Below are positions 14,927 through 22,627 of a stretch of DNA of 42,312 nt, piece after piece (the first letter of the stretch is position 1; each line of letters opens with the position of its first letter). The DNA comes from Candidatus Gallimonas faecavium (lineage in GTDB: Bacteria; Bacillota; Clostridia; Christensenellales; Borkfalkiaceae). Position numbers and translations under genes: made by a program. Under the pieces are notes generated by a model that saw only the letters and a program-made list of their open reading frames with translations, was not told the DNA's origin and searched no databases. Location of the stretch: assembly GCA_904391375.1 (NCBI GenBank), contig CAJFMF010000017.1:1-42312 (forward strand), written 5' to 3'.

Positions 14927-16600
14927 ATGGAATACTTATATCTCGTGCTCGAACTGTGCGGGGGGCTTGGCGCGTTCCTCATCGGCATGAACATGATGTC
15001 GGACAGCATGTCGCGCCTGGCGCACGGCAGGCTCAAGTCCATGCTCAACAAGACGGCAAACAACCGCATTGCGGGCGTCGGGATCGGCGCGGCCGTCACG
15101 ATGATCATTCAGAGCTCCTCTGCAACGACGGTCATGGTCGTCGGACTCGTCAATGCCGGGATTATGACCCTCTTCCAGGCGACCGCGGTCATCATGGGCG
15201 CCAACATCGGAACGACCATCACGGCGTGGATCGCCTCGCTCGGCAGTCTGGACGTCTCGGCATTCCTTCTGGTGCTCGCCGTCGTCGGCGTGTTCATGAC
15301 GATGTTCTCCAAGTCGGAGAAAGTCAAAGTCATCGGCAACGTACTTGCCGGTCTCGGTCTCATCTTTGTCGGCCTCGGCGTGATGTCCAATTCCATGGAT
15401 CCCGAACTTCACCCCGAAATCATGGACGTCATCCGCAACGCGCTGTCCGTCGTCAAAAATCCCTTCCTGCTGCTGCTCATCGGAATTGTCGCGACGGGGA
15501 TCGTCCAGTCCTCTTCGGCCGTCACGAGCATCGTCGTCGTTCTGGCCACGAGCAACGTGCTCATCGGCGGAACGGGGGACGGCGTCTATTACGTCATCAT
15601 CGGCTCCAACATCGGCACCTGCGTCACGGCAATACTCTCGTCCATCGGCGCCATGCCCAACGCCCGCCGCGCGGCCGTCATTCATCTGCTCTTCAACTGC
15701 ATGGGTGCGATTCTCTTCACGGTATTCCTCCTGTGCTGGCAGCCCTTCGGGACCTCTTTTTCCGAGACCGTTCTCGACAAAATCTTCCCTCCGATCGGCG
15801 GAAAGACCAACTATCAGTTCCAGATCGCATTTTTCCATACGCTGTTCAACGTCACCTGCACCTGCATTTTCCTGCCCTTTGCGAAGGGGTTCGTCAAACT
15901 TGCGAACCTGCTCGTGCGGGAGAAGAAAGAGGAGGCCGCGGCGGCGCCCGGCATTCTCGGAGATCTGGACGAGCGTCTCCTGCGCCAGCCTTCCGTCGCG
16001 CTCGGGCATCTCTATCAGGAGATCGGCAAGATGATCACCTACTCCATGGGAACGCTGACCGAGGCGTTCGAGGCCTTCCAGAAGAAGGACACCTCCGTCA
16101 AGGAGGACGTACAGGACCGCAACACGAAGCTCTCGGAGGCCAACCGTGCGGCGGTGGAATACCTGGTCAGGCTCTCGGCGTCCTCGCTCGTCATGGAGGA
16201 CGAAAAGACCATCTCCAATATGCACTATGTCCTCAATGACATCGTACGTATCGGGGAACTTGCGGACAACGTCACCAAATACACCGACCACTATCAGAAC
16301 GACAAACTCATCTTCTCCTCGGAATTTCTCAACATGACGCAGGAGATGTTCGACAAGATCAAGAAACTGTACACGGCGTCGCTCGCCGCCTTTTCCGAGC
16401 GGGATTTCTCGGAGCTCAAGGACGTGGACGCCATCGAGGACGAGATCGACAACTATCGGCGCGCGCTTGTCAATCGGCACATCAAGCGCCTCAACGAGGG
16501 GCTCTGTCAGCCGCAGAGCGCGAGCGTGTTCATCAATCTCGTGGGGAATCTGGAGCGTGCGGCCGACCATCTGACGTACATCGCGCACTCCATCGAATAA
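14927..16600 (+). CDS. Na/Pi cotransporter family protein with PhoU-like tail
   Basis: A 557-residue protein. The first 330 residues are a membrane domain with the two inverted Q-S-S-S motifs of the Na/Pi (PF02690, NptA/YjbB) family: Q-S-S-S-A-T-T (62-68) and Q-S-S-S-A-V-T-S (194-201). G-A-N-I-G-T and G-S-N-I-G-T follow them respectively. Residues about 375-557 are helical and PhoU-like, including a closing N-L-V-G-N-L-E-R-A-A-D-H. It probably moves phosphate with sodium, in or out, gated by its tail. The ATG at 14927 follows GGGAAGAGG. Upstream in-frame codons overlap the promoter and are rejected. It heads the transcript that continues into the two-component genes. Confidence 0.93.
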   Translation: MEYLYLVLELCGGLGAFLIGMNMMSDSMSRLAHGRLKSMLNKTANNRIAGVGIGAAVTMIIQSSSATTVMVVGLVNAGIMTLFQATAVIMGANIGTTITAWIASLGSLDVSAFLLVLAVVGVFMTMFSKSEKVKVIGNVLAGLGLIFVGLGVMSNSMDPELHPEIMDVIRNALSVVKNPFLLLLIGIVATGIVQSSSAVTSIVVVLATSNVLIGGTGDGVYYVIIGSNIGTCVTAILSSIGAMPNARRAAVIHLLFNCMGAILFTVFLLCWQPFGTSFSETVLDKIFPPIGGKTNYQFQIAFFHTLFNVTCTCIFLPFAKGFVKLANLLVREKKEEAAAAPGILGDLDERLLRQPSVALGHLYQEIGKMITYSMGTLTEAFEAFQKKDTSVKEDVQDRNTKLSEANRAAVEYLVRLSASSLVMEDEKTISNMHYVLNDIVRIGELADNVTKYTDHYQNDKLIFSSEFLNMTQEMFDKIKKLYTASLAAFSERDFSELKDVDAIEDEIDNYRRALVNRHIKRLNEGLCQPQSASVFINLVGNLERAADHLTYIAHSIE

Positions 16601-16616
16601 TTCGCGGATCCATATT

Positions 16617-17267
16617 ATGAACGAACAGGTCTATTTGTTGGAAGACGACGAGAGCATCTGCGACCTCGTCCAATGCACGCTGGACATGCACAGCATTTCC
16701 TGCCGTACGTTCACGACGATCAAGGCGTTTTCGGCGGCCGTCGAGGAGCATCTTCCCGACGTCGTGCTGCTCGACATCATGCTCGCGGACGGAAACGGAC
16801 TGGACGTCCTTGCCCGACTGAAGGCGCGGTTTCCCTCCGTGTGCGTCATCATGCTCTCGGCGCTCGGAAAGGAGACGGACAAGGTGAAGGGGCTCAACGC
16901 GGGGGCGGATGACTACATCGCCAAGCCGTTCGGCGTGCTGGAGCTCATCGCGCGCGTCAATGCGGCGCTGCGGCGCATTCACAAGACGAACCGCCTGCTC
17001 TGCGGAAGCCTCGTCATGGACACCGAAAACATGACGGTGACCTATCGCGGGCAGCCGCTCGATCTGAGCAACAAGGAATTTCAGCTCCTGCGCTATTTCA
17101 TCGTCAACGAGGGGAAGGTGCTCCCGCGCGAGACCATTCTCTCCGACGTATGGGGCTACGACGGCGGCGAAACACGCACGCTGGACAACCATGTGGCGCG
17201 CCTTCGGAAGCTGGGGCTCAACTTTGAAACGGTATTCGGCGTCGGATATAAATTCATTGCGGACTGA
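16617..17267 (+). CDS. phoB: OmpR/PhoB-type response regulator
   Basis: A 216-residue regulator. The receiver domain has D10-D11, the phosphorylation site D53 (L-L-D-I-M), a conserved switch Ser (L-S-A) and the K-P-F motif. The C-terminal winged helix includes L-S-N-K-E-F-Q-L-L-R-Y-F and the recognition segment T-L-D-N-H-V-A-R-L-R-K-L-G, ending in G-V-G-Y-K-F. The gene lies 16 bases after the Na/Pi cotransporter and directly before a sensor kinase. The neighbourhood makes a PhoB/PhoP role in phosphate starvation likely, with the repeats at 10084-10169 and 34305-34343 as candidate sites. Function as PhoB is inferred from context; the family is certain. Confidence 0.9.
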   Translation: MNEQVYLLEDDESICDLVQCTLDMHSISCRTFTTIKAFSAAVEEHLPDVVLLDIMLADGNGLDVLARLKARFPSVCVIMLSALGKETDKVKGLNAGADDYIAKPFGVLELIARVNAALRRIHKTNRLLCGSLVMDTENMTVTYRGQPLDLSNKEFQLLRYFIVNEGKVLPRETILSDVWGYDGGETRTLDNHVARLRKLGLNFETVFGVGYKFIAD

Positions 17268-17288
17268 AAGGGGGCGCCTGCCCCCTTT
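17267..17288 (+). promoter_or_regulatory. Hairpin between phoB and phoR
   Basis: AAAGGGGGC and GCCCCCTTT form a perfect 9-bp stem around GCCT. It begins at the last base of the phoB stop codon. The G-run could be a ribosome-binding site that folding hides. It has no T tract beyond the arm. Confidence 0.7.
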
Positions 17289-17354
17289 GCTTCATTTGCG
17301 ATCGCGCTCATTGTCTTCTCTGTCATTTCTGCCGAGATCTATTACGACAACGAC

Positions 17355-18653
17355 GTGGCATATTCCCATCGCTATCTGCGCGCCTATATGGCGGCGTTCG
17401 ACGATACCCGTACCGAGGACCAGCTCGACGCGGCATACGCGAAGGAGCTCTCCGACGCATTGGGCGGGGCGCGCGTCACGTTCCTGACGGCGGAGGGGGA
17501 ATTTCTCGCCGACTCCGAGGATGAGGACGACGCCTCCCGCTCTCTGCGCCCCGAGGTGCAGGACGCCATCCGCAGCGGCGAAGGATTCAGCGCGCGCGTT
17601 TCCGAGACGCTGGGCGATACGTTCATGTACTACTGCAAGCGCTTTGACGGCTATCTCGTGCGCATCGCCGACCGCACGCAGTCCATGGGGAGCATCTACC
17701 TCGATTCTCTGCCCGCCGTCGGCATCTTTCTGCTCGCCGACGCCCTTGTCTGCCTGCTTTTGTCCTATCTCTCCACGGGCTATATCCTCAAACCGCTGGA
17801 ACAGCTCGCGCGCGACGCGGCGTGCAAAAAGCGCGTCGAGGCGCCCGTTCCCGAACTGCGCTCCTTCGCCAAGATCATCAACCGCATGAACGAGGACGCG
17901 GAGCAGCGCGTACAGGAGATCGCCGAAGAACACGGGCAGGTCGTCCGCGCACAGCAGTCCAAGGACGAATTTATCGCCAACGTCACGCACGAAATGAATA
18001 CACCGCTCACGTCCATCCGCGGATTTGCCGAGCTGCTTGCCGCGGGCGGGCTGGAGGGCGACCGCGCCGCCCGTGCCGCCAAGACCATTCTCACGCAGAG
18101 CGAGCGCCTGCAGAGCCTCGTCGCCTCGATCATCAATTACAGCGAGATCGACAGCGAAGACCTGCCCGTCTACGAAGTGGACGCCTCGCGCATCGCCCGC
18201 GACATCCTTGCCGCGCTCACGCCCGAATTCCGCGAAAAGAAGGTGGTGCTCCTCTCCGAGATCAAGGACGGTGTTCTGCTCATGAGCCGCCAGGAGCGCG
18301 TGACGGAGATCTTCGGGAACATCATCCGTAACGCCATCCGCTATAATCGCGAGGGCGGGAGCGTCTCCGTGCTCCTCACACAGGAGGAGTTCTCCGTTTC
18401 GGACACGGGCATCGGCATCTCGGAGGAAAATCTTCCGCGCATTTTCGACCGCTTCTTTACCATCGACAAATCCCACAACGGCAAGAACGGCGGGTTCGGG
18501 CTCGGCCTTTCCGTCGTCAAGAAACTCTGCAAAAAACAGGGCTGGACCCTCACCGTGGAGAGCAAAGAGGGCGTCGGAAGCACCTTCCGCATCGGCTTCC
18601 CCGCGGCGGAGCCGCCGCAGAATGCGGATCCCGCAAGCGCCGACCGCAAATGA
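17355..18653 (+). CDS. phoR: Sensor histidine kinase, PhoR-like; true 5' end unclear
   Basis: From the first canonical in-frame start (GTG 17355) it has 432 residues. An extracytoplasmic region (to about 115) is followed by a membrane helix, a linker, and the kinase core. The phospho-acceptor is H212 in V-T-H-E-M-N-T-P-L. The core continues with the N box I-I-R-N-A-I-R-Y-N, D-T-G-I-G-I and G-F-G-L-G-L-S. The first membrane helix is clearly encoded in the same frame upstream (F-A-S-F-A-I-A-L-I-V-F), starting only about 25 bases after the phoB stop, yet no ATG, GTG or TTG precedes it in frame. Either a rare start (ATC 17301 or ATT 17310) is used, or the 5' end is altered. It should phosphorylate the adjacent PhoB. 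Confidence 0.88.
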   Translation: MAYSHRYLRAYMAAFDDTRTEDQLDAAYAKELSDALGGARVTFLTAEGEFLADSEDEDDASRSLRPEVQDAIRSGEGFSARVSETLGDTFMYYCKRFDGYLVRIADRTQSMGSIYLDSLPAVGIFLLADALVCLLLSYLSTGYILKPLEQLARDAACKKRVEAPVPELRSFAKIINRMNEDAEQRVQEIAEEHGQVVRAQQSKDEFIANVTHEMNTPLTSIRGFAELLAAGGLEGDRAARAAKTILTQSERLQSLVASIINYSEIDSEDLPVYEVDASRIARDILAALTPEFREKKVVLLSEIKDGVLLMSRQERVTEIFGNIIRNAIRYNREGGSVSVLLTQEEFSVSDTGIGISEENLPRIFDRFFTIDKSHNGKNGGFGLGLSVVKKLCKKQGWTLTVESKEGVGSTFRIGFPAAEPPQNADPASADRK

Positions 18654-18727
18654 CGGGGACGGCGGCCTGAACGCGTGCAATTTTTCCGATCGTTTTTCAT
18701 TTTGTTTGTTATTTTTTCCAAAAACGA

Positions 18728-18755
18728 TTGCGCAGAAAAAAAATTATGCTATAAT
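18728..18755 (+). promoter_or_regulatory. Promoter of the GH51 gene
   Basis: TTGCGC (18728-18733) and TATAAT (18750-18755) with a 16-base spacer, about 47 bases before the start codon. Confidence 0.72.
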
Positions 18756-18801
18756 GAACCGCGAAGACACCCTCTCGGAGAGAGGAAGGAGAGATAAAAC
18801 G

Positions 18802-20730
18802 ATGAAGATCACGATGACGAAAGAGGGGAGCGTTCCCGTCTGCGGGCAGAGCACGGGCATCTTTTTTGAAGATCTCAACTATGCGCTGGACGGCGGACTG
18901 TATGCCGAGCTTCTGGAGAACCGCAATTTTGAGGCGAAGGACGCGCACGGCAAGATCGGCGACTTTACGGCGAAGAACGACGGCAGTTATGCGTGGAGCG
19001 TCTTTCCCGCGGGGAGCGACGTGGCGCTCAAAGTCAAGGACGATCGTCCGCTCTTTGTGGAGAACCCGCACTATCTGCGCATTGTCGCGCGCACCCCGGG
19101 GAGCGGCGTCGCGAACAAGGCATACGACGGCATCTTCCTCAAAAAGGGGGACGCACTGCATCTGACCCTGTATATGCGTTCGTACGATTACCGCGGCACG
19201 GTCACGGCGGGCGTGCGCGAAGGGGAGACGGCCGTGTTCTCCGTGCGCTGCAAGGCGCGTCCCGACGGACAGTGGCATAAGTACTCGTTCCGCGTCAAGG
19301 CGAAGGCGGACTGCAAGGGCGCGCCCTTCTTCTTCACGCTCGACCGTCCGGGCAGCGTGCATCTGGATAGCGTCTCGCTCATGCCGGAGGACGCCGTGCT
19401 CGGTGTATTCCGCCGCGATCTGGTGCGTTTGCTCAAAGAACTCCGTCCCGGGTTCGTGCGTTTCCCGGGCGGGTGCATCGTGGAGGGGAACAACCTCGCC
19501 AACCGCTACCGCTGGAAGCTCTCCGTCGGACAGAAGGAGCGCCGCCGCCAGAACTGGAGCCGCTGGGCCGTTCACGGTGCGGGGGATACGGGGGATTTCC
19601 GTTCGCCGTTCTCGCATTACGGACAGACGCTGGGCATCGGGTTCTATGAGTACTTCTGCCTGTGCGAATATCTCTCTGCCAAGCCGCTTCCCGTCGTGAG
19701 CCTGGGGATCGCCTGCCAATATATGTCCAAAGAGGCGGTCGCGATCGACGATCCCGAGCTGGAGACGTACATTCAGGACGCGCTGGATGTGGTGGAATTT
19801 GCCAACGGCGGACGGGATACCGTCTGGGGCAGAGTGCGTGCGGAGATGGGGCATCCCGAGCCGTTCGGCCTGGAATATCTCGGGCTCGGCAACGAGCAGT
19901 GGGAGACGCCCGAGAGCGACTTTTACCGCCGTTTTGAGATCTTCTCCGCGCGTGTGCACGAAAAATATCCCGACATCAAGATCATCGGGACGGTCGGTCC
20001 CGACGTGGAGACGCCCCGTCACAAGGAGGCGTGGGAATGGACGCGTGCCAATCTTGCGCGCGATCCGAAGTTTGTCTATGCGGCGGATGAGCACTTCTAT
20101 GTGCCGCCGCAGTGGCTGTATGACCATGTGACGATGTACGACGGCTATCCCCGCACGGGAAAGGTGTATGCGGGCGAGTATGCCTGCCATGTTCCCGGCG
20201 TGGCGGCGAGCTGCACGCCGCAGGCGAACGTCTGGGAGGCCGCGCTGGCCGAGGCGGCGTTCATGACGGGCATGGAGCGCAATGCGGACATCGTCGTCAT
20301 GAAGTCGTACGCGCCGCTCTTTGCGCGCATCGGCTATGCGCAGTGGAGCCCCGACCTCATCTGGTTTGACGCCGAAAAGGCGTTCGGATCGGCAAGCTAC
20401 TATGTGCAGAAGATGTATTCGCTCCTGACGGGCGAGGTCTCCTATCGGACGACGTCGGACGAGAAGGGCGTGTACGCTTCGGCGACTTCGTCGGGCGATC
20501 TCACCTATGTCAAGGCGGTCAACGCCACCGATGAGCCGTTCACGGCGGAGATCGGCGCCGACTTCGACTTCGGCGAACTGCTTCGCATCGTGCAGATGCG
20601 CGGAGAACTCACCGACTACAATTCATTGGCACAGCCGGAAAAGCTTGTCCCCGTGGAGGTCGCGCCCACGTCCGCGCGCACGGTACAGCTTCCGCCCCGC
20701 AGCTTTTCGGTGCTCGTGTTCCGCAAATAA
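18802..20730 (+). CDS. GH51 alpha-L-arabinofuranosidase-like
   Basis: A 642-residue enzyme without signal peptide. The N-terminal part (Q-S-T-G-I-F-F-E-D-L-N-Y-A-L-D-G-G) and the following beta-rich region to about 190 match the longer GH51 type with an inserted CBM-like domain. The TIM barrel follows with R-F-P-G-G. The acid/base is E365 in G-L-G-N-E-Q-W and the nucleophile E459 in V-Y-A-G-E-Y-A. A C-terminal beta-sandwich ends with P-P-R-S-F-S-V-L. It removes arabinofuranosyl side chains from arabinoxylan or arabinan oligomers, presumably in the cytoplasm. ATG 18802 follows GGAAGGAGAG. It stands alone with its own promoter and terminator. Confidence 0.92.
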   Translation: MKITMTKEGSVPVCGQSTGIFFEDLNYALDGGLYAELLENRNFEAKDAHGKIGDFTAKNDGSYAWSVFPAGSDVALKVKDDRPLFVENPHYLRIVARTPGSGVANKAYDGIFLKKGDALHLTLYMRSYDYRGTVTAGVREGETAVFSVRCKARPDGQWHKYSFRVKAKADCKGAPFFFTLDRPGSVHLDSVSLMPEDAVLGVFRRDLVRLLKELRPGFVRFPGGCIVEGNNLANRYRWKLSVGQKERRRQNWSRWAVHGAGDTGDFRSPFSHYGQTLGIGFYEYFCLCEYLSAKPLPVVSLGIACQYMSKEAVAIDDPELETYIQDALDVVEFANGGRDTVWGRVRAEMGHPEPFGLEYLGLGNEQWETPESDFYRRFEIFSARVHEKYPDIKIIGTVGPDVETPRHKEAWEWTRANLARDPKFVYAADEHFYVPPQWLYDHVTMYDGYPRTGKVYAGEYACHVPGVAASCTPQANVWEAALAEAAFMTGMERNADIVVMKSYAPLFARIGYAQWSPDLIWFDAEKAFGSASYYVQKMYSLLTGEVSYRTTSDEKGVYASATSSGDLTYVKAVNATDEPFTAEIGADFDFGELLRIVQMRGELTDYNSLAQPEKLVPVEVAPTSARTVQLPPRSFSVLVFRK

Positions 20731-20764
20731 GCGCACATTTCGCACCCGTCTCTGAAAACAGGAG

Positions 20765-20811
20765 AAAACCGTCGCTTCCGAATGCAAAATTTGTCGGGAA
20801 CGGCGGTTTTT
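20765..20811 (+). terminator. Terminator after the GH51 gene
   Basis: AAAACCGTCG (20765-20774) pairs with CGGCGGTTTT (20801-20810), including one G-U pair. A second inner stem (TTCCGA/TCGGGAA) lies within the loop. Confidence 0.8.
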
Positions 20812-20813
20812 CC

Positions 20814-20842
20814 TTTACAAAATCCGCTTTTTTTACTATAAT
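20814..20842 (+). promoter_or_regulatory. Promoter giving a leaderless methyltransferase mRNA
   Basis: TTTACA (20814-20819) and TATAAT (20837-20842) are 17 bases apart. The next ATG begins at 20849, seven bases after the -10 box, so transcription should begin at or within a base of the start codon. Confidence 0.85.
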
Positions 20843-20848
20843 ATCCCT

Positions 20849-21718
20849 ATGCTTTGCATTGCAGACGGATGGAAGGATTACGCCGTGCTCGCCACGGGCG
20901 ACGGCTACAAATTGGAACGATGGGGAAAGTATCTCCTGCTGCGCCCCGACCCGCAGGTCATCTGGAACGCCCGATGCGACCTGTTCTCCTGGCCGGGCCT
21001 GGACGCCGTCTATCGCCGCTCCGAAAAGGGCGGCGGCGCATGGGAATACAGAAAACCGCTTCCCGCGTCGTGGAACATCTCCTATAAGGATCTCACCTTC
21101 AAGGTGATGCCCATGGGCTTCAAGCACACGGGGCTCTTTCCCGAACAGGCGACCAACTGGGAGCGGACGGGGGCCATTGTCCGTCAGGCCGTCGCGGGCG
21201 GACGCAAAGTCAGGGTGCTCAATCTGTTCGCCTATACGGGCGGGGCGAGCGTCGCGCTTGCCAAGGCGGGCGCGGAGGTCACCCATGTGGACGCCGCCAA
21301 GGGCATGGTGGAACGTGCGGGCGAAAACGCGCGCCTTTCCGGCATCGACCGCGGCATCCGCTACATCGTGGACGACTGCAAAAAATTTGTAGCGCGCGAG
21401 TTGCGCCGCGGCAACCGCTATGACGCCGTTGTCATGGATCCGCCCTCCTACGGACGGGGGCCGAACGGCGAAATGTGGAAGATCGAAACGGAACTCTTTC
21501 CCTTTGTGCGGCTGTGCGCGCAGCTTCTGACCGACGACGCGCTCTTCTTCCTCATCAACAGCTATACGACGGGGTTACAGCCCACCGTGCTTTCCAACAT
21601 CCTCACGCTCGCCCTCGACGGGTGCAAGGGAAAGGTGGAGGCGTACGAGGTGGGACTTCCGACCGAAGAGGGGATCCCGCTTCCCTGCGGGGCAGGAGGA
21701 CTTTACATCCATGCTTGA
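20849..21718 (+). CDS. Class I SAM-dependent RNA methyltransferase (RlmI/RlmK-like)
   Basis: A 289-residue protein. A small N-terminal beta domain (D-G-W-K-D-Y, L-E-R-W-G-K, R-P-D-P-Q-x-I-W) precedes a Rossmann methyltransferase. Motif I is L-N-L-F-A-Y-T-G-G-A-S, then the acidic V-D-A-A-K loop and the catalytic-type D-P-P-S-Y-G-R-G. This arrangement resembles rRNA cytosine-C5 methyltransferases of the RlmI group, but the target is unproven. The N-terminal D-G-W-K-D-Y-x-L is what I know of the family start, so the ATG at 20849 is right even though it has no ribosome-binding site; the mRNA seems leaderless. It overlaps the next gene by eight bases, pairing two RNA-modifying enzymes. Confidence 0.88.
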   Translation: MLCIADGWKDYAVLATGDGYKLERWGKYLLLRPDPQVIWNARCDLFSWPGLDAVYRRSEKGGGAWEYRKPLPASWNISYKDLTFKVMPMGFKHTGLFPEQATNWERTGAIVRQAVAGGRKVRVLNLFAYTGGASVALAKAGAEVTHVDAAKGMVERAGENARLSGIDRGIRYIVDDCKKFVARELRRGNRYDAVVMDPPSYGRGPNGEMWKIETELFPFVRLCAQLLTDDALFFLINSYTTGLQPTVLSNILTLALDGCKGKVEAYEVGLPTEEGIPLPCGAGGLYIHA

Positions 21719-22418
21719 AAACTATCAACCGACCATTCTCTTTGAGGACAATCACATCCTCGTCGTGCTCAAGGAGCAGAACCTCGCCTCCTGTCCCGAC
21801 GAGACGGGCAACGAGAACCTGCTCGACTTGCTCAAGGAATACATCCGCCGCACCTATAACAAGCCGGGCAACGTCTATTTGGGACTTGTCCATCGTCTGG
21901 ATCGGCCGACGGGCGGCGTCATGGTGTTTGCCAAGACGAGCAAGGCGGCGGCGCGTCTCACCGAACAGATGCGCACGGGCGATTTTGAAAAGCGCTATCT
22001 CGCGGTGCTGGGCGGCACGCTCGAGCCGGAGAGCGGCAAGCTGGAAGGCTGGCTGAAAAAGAACACCATCAACAACATGGTGTACCTCTGCACGGAGGGA
22101 ACGGACGGCGCGAAGTACGCCGCGCTCGACTACCGCGTTCTGGAAAAGCGGGGCGGGCTGTCCCTGACCGACATCAAACTCCACACGGGACGCAGCCATC
22201 AGATCCGCGTGCAGTTTGCGGGGATCGCGCATCCCGTCTACGGCGATATGCGCTACGGCGGCGAATATGCCGTCAAGGGAAAGCTCGCGCTGTGGGCGTA
22301 TTCTCTTGCGTTCACCCATCCTGTCACCAAGGAGCGGATGCGCTTCCTGTCCGGACCTCCGGAGGACGTCACCCCGTGGAAGTACTTCCATATCGCCGAG
22401 GCAGTCAATCCCGCATAA
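21711..22418 (+). CDS. RluA-family RNA pseudouridine synthase without S4 domain
   Basis: A 235-residue enzyme consisting of the catalytic domain only. The catalytic aspartate is D64 in H-R-L-D-R-P-T-G-G. The family blocks F-x-K-R-Y-L-A-V-L-G-G and L-x-T-G-R-S-H-Q-I-R-V-Q follow. It isomerises uridine to pseudouridine in rRNA or tRNA; lack of an S4 domain resembles RluA/YjbO-type members. AGGAGG lies about 11 bases before ATG, inside the methyltransferase gene. Confidence 0.92.
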   Translation: MLENYQPTILFEDNHILVVLKEQNLASCPDETGNENLLDLLKEYIRRTYNKPGNVYLGLVHRLDRPTGGVMVFAKTSKAAARLTEQMRTGDFEKRYLAVLGGTLEPESGKLEGWLKKNTINNMVYLCTEGTDGAKYAALDYRVLEKRGGLSLTDIKLHTGRSHQIRVQFAGIAHPVYGDMRYGGEYAVKGKLALWAYSLAFTHPVTKERMRFLSGPPEDVTPWKYFHIAEAVNPA

Positions 22419-22454
22419 CACACAGAAATGGAAGTGCGTCAACGGTCGTGCGGG

Positions 22455-22488
22455 GCGCCTGATTTACGGTCAGTTCCGTATAAGGCGC
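22455..22488 (+). terminator. Hairpin after the RluA gene
   Basis: GCGCC/GGCGC arms with an inner TTACGG/CCGTAT(A) stem, but no T tract. Possible weak or factor-dependent terminator. Confidence 0.4.
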
Positions 22489-22539
22489 GTGGAAAGCGGA
22501 TGAAATTTGCATTTTCTTGTTCGGAGCGGGCAATCCCGC

Positions 22540-22568
22540 TTGACGAACGGAGAAATTTTGTGTAGAAT
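22540..22568 (+). promoter_or_regulatory. Promoter of the large surface protein gene
   Basis: TTGACG (22540-22545) and TAGAAT (22563-22568) with a 17-base spacer; the start codon is 60 bases downstream. Confidence 0.82.
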
Positions 22569-22627
22569 ATATAAGATATTCAAAAAATACGTTCGCGGAT
22601 GCATTGGTCCGCGATTCGGAGTATTTC

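Noticed and set aside
14936-16588. 550-codon minus-strand ORF
   Set aside because: Exact antisense of the Na/Pi cotransporter, charged low-complexity translation.
17191-17487. 98-codon ORF bridging phoB and phoR in another frame
   Set aside because: Translation is Arg/Ser/Pro filler; the kinase frame encodes the membrane helix instead.
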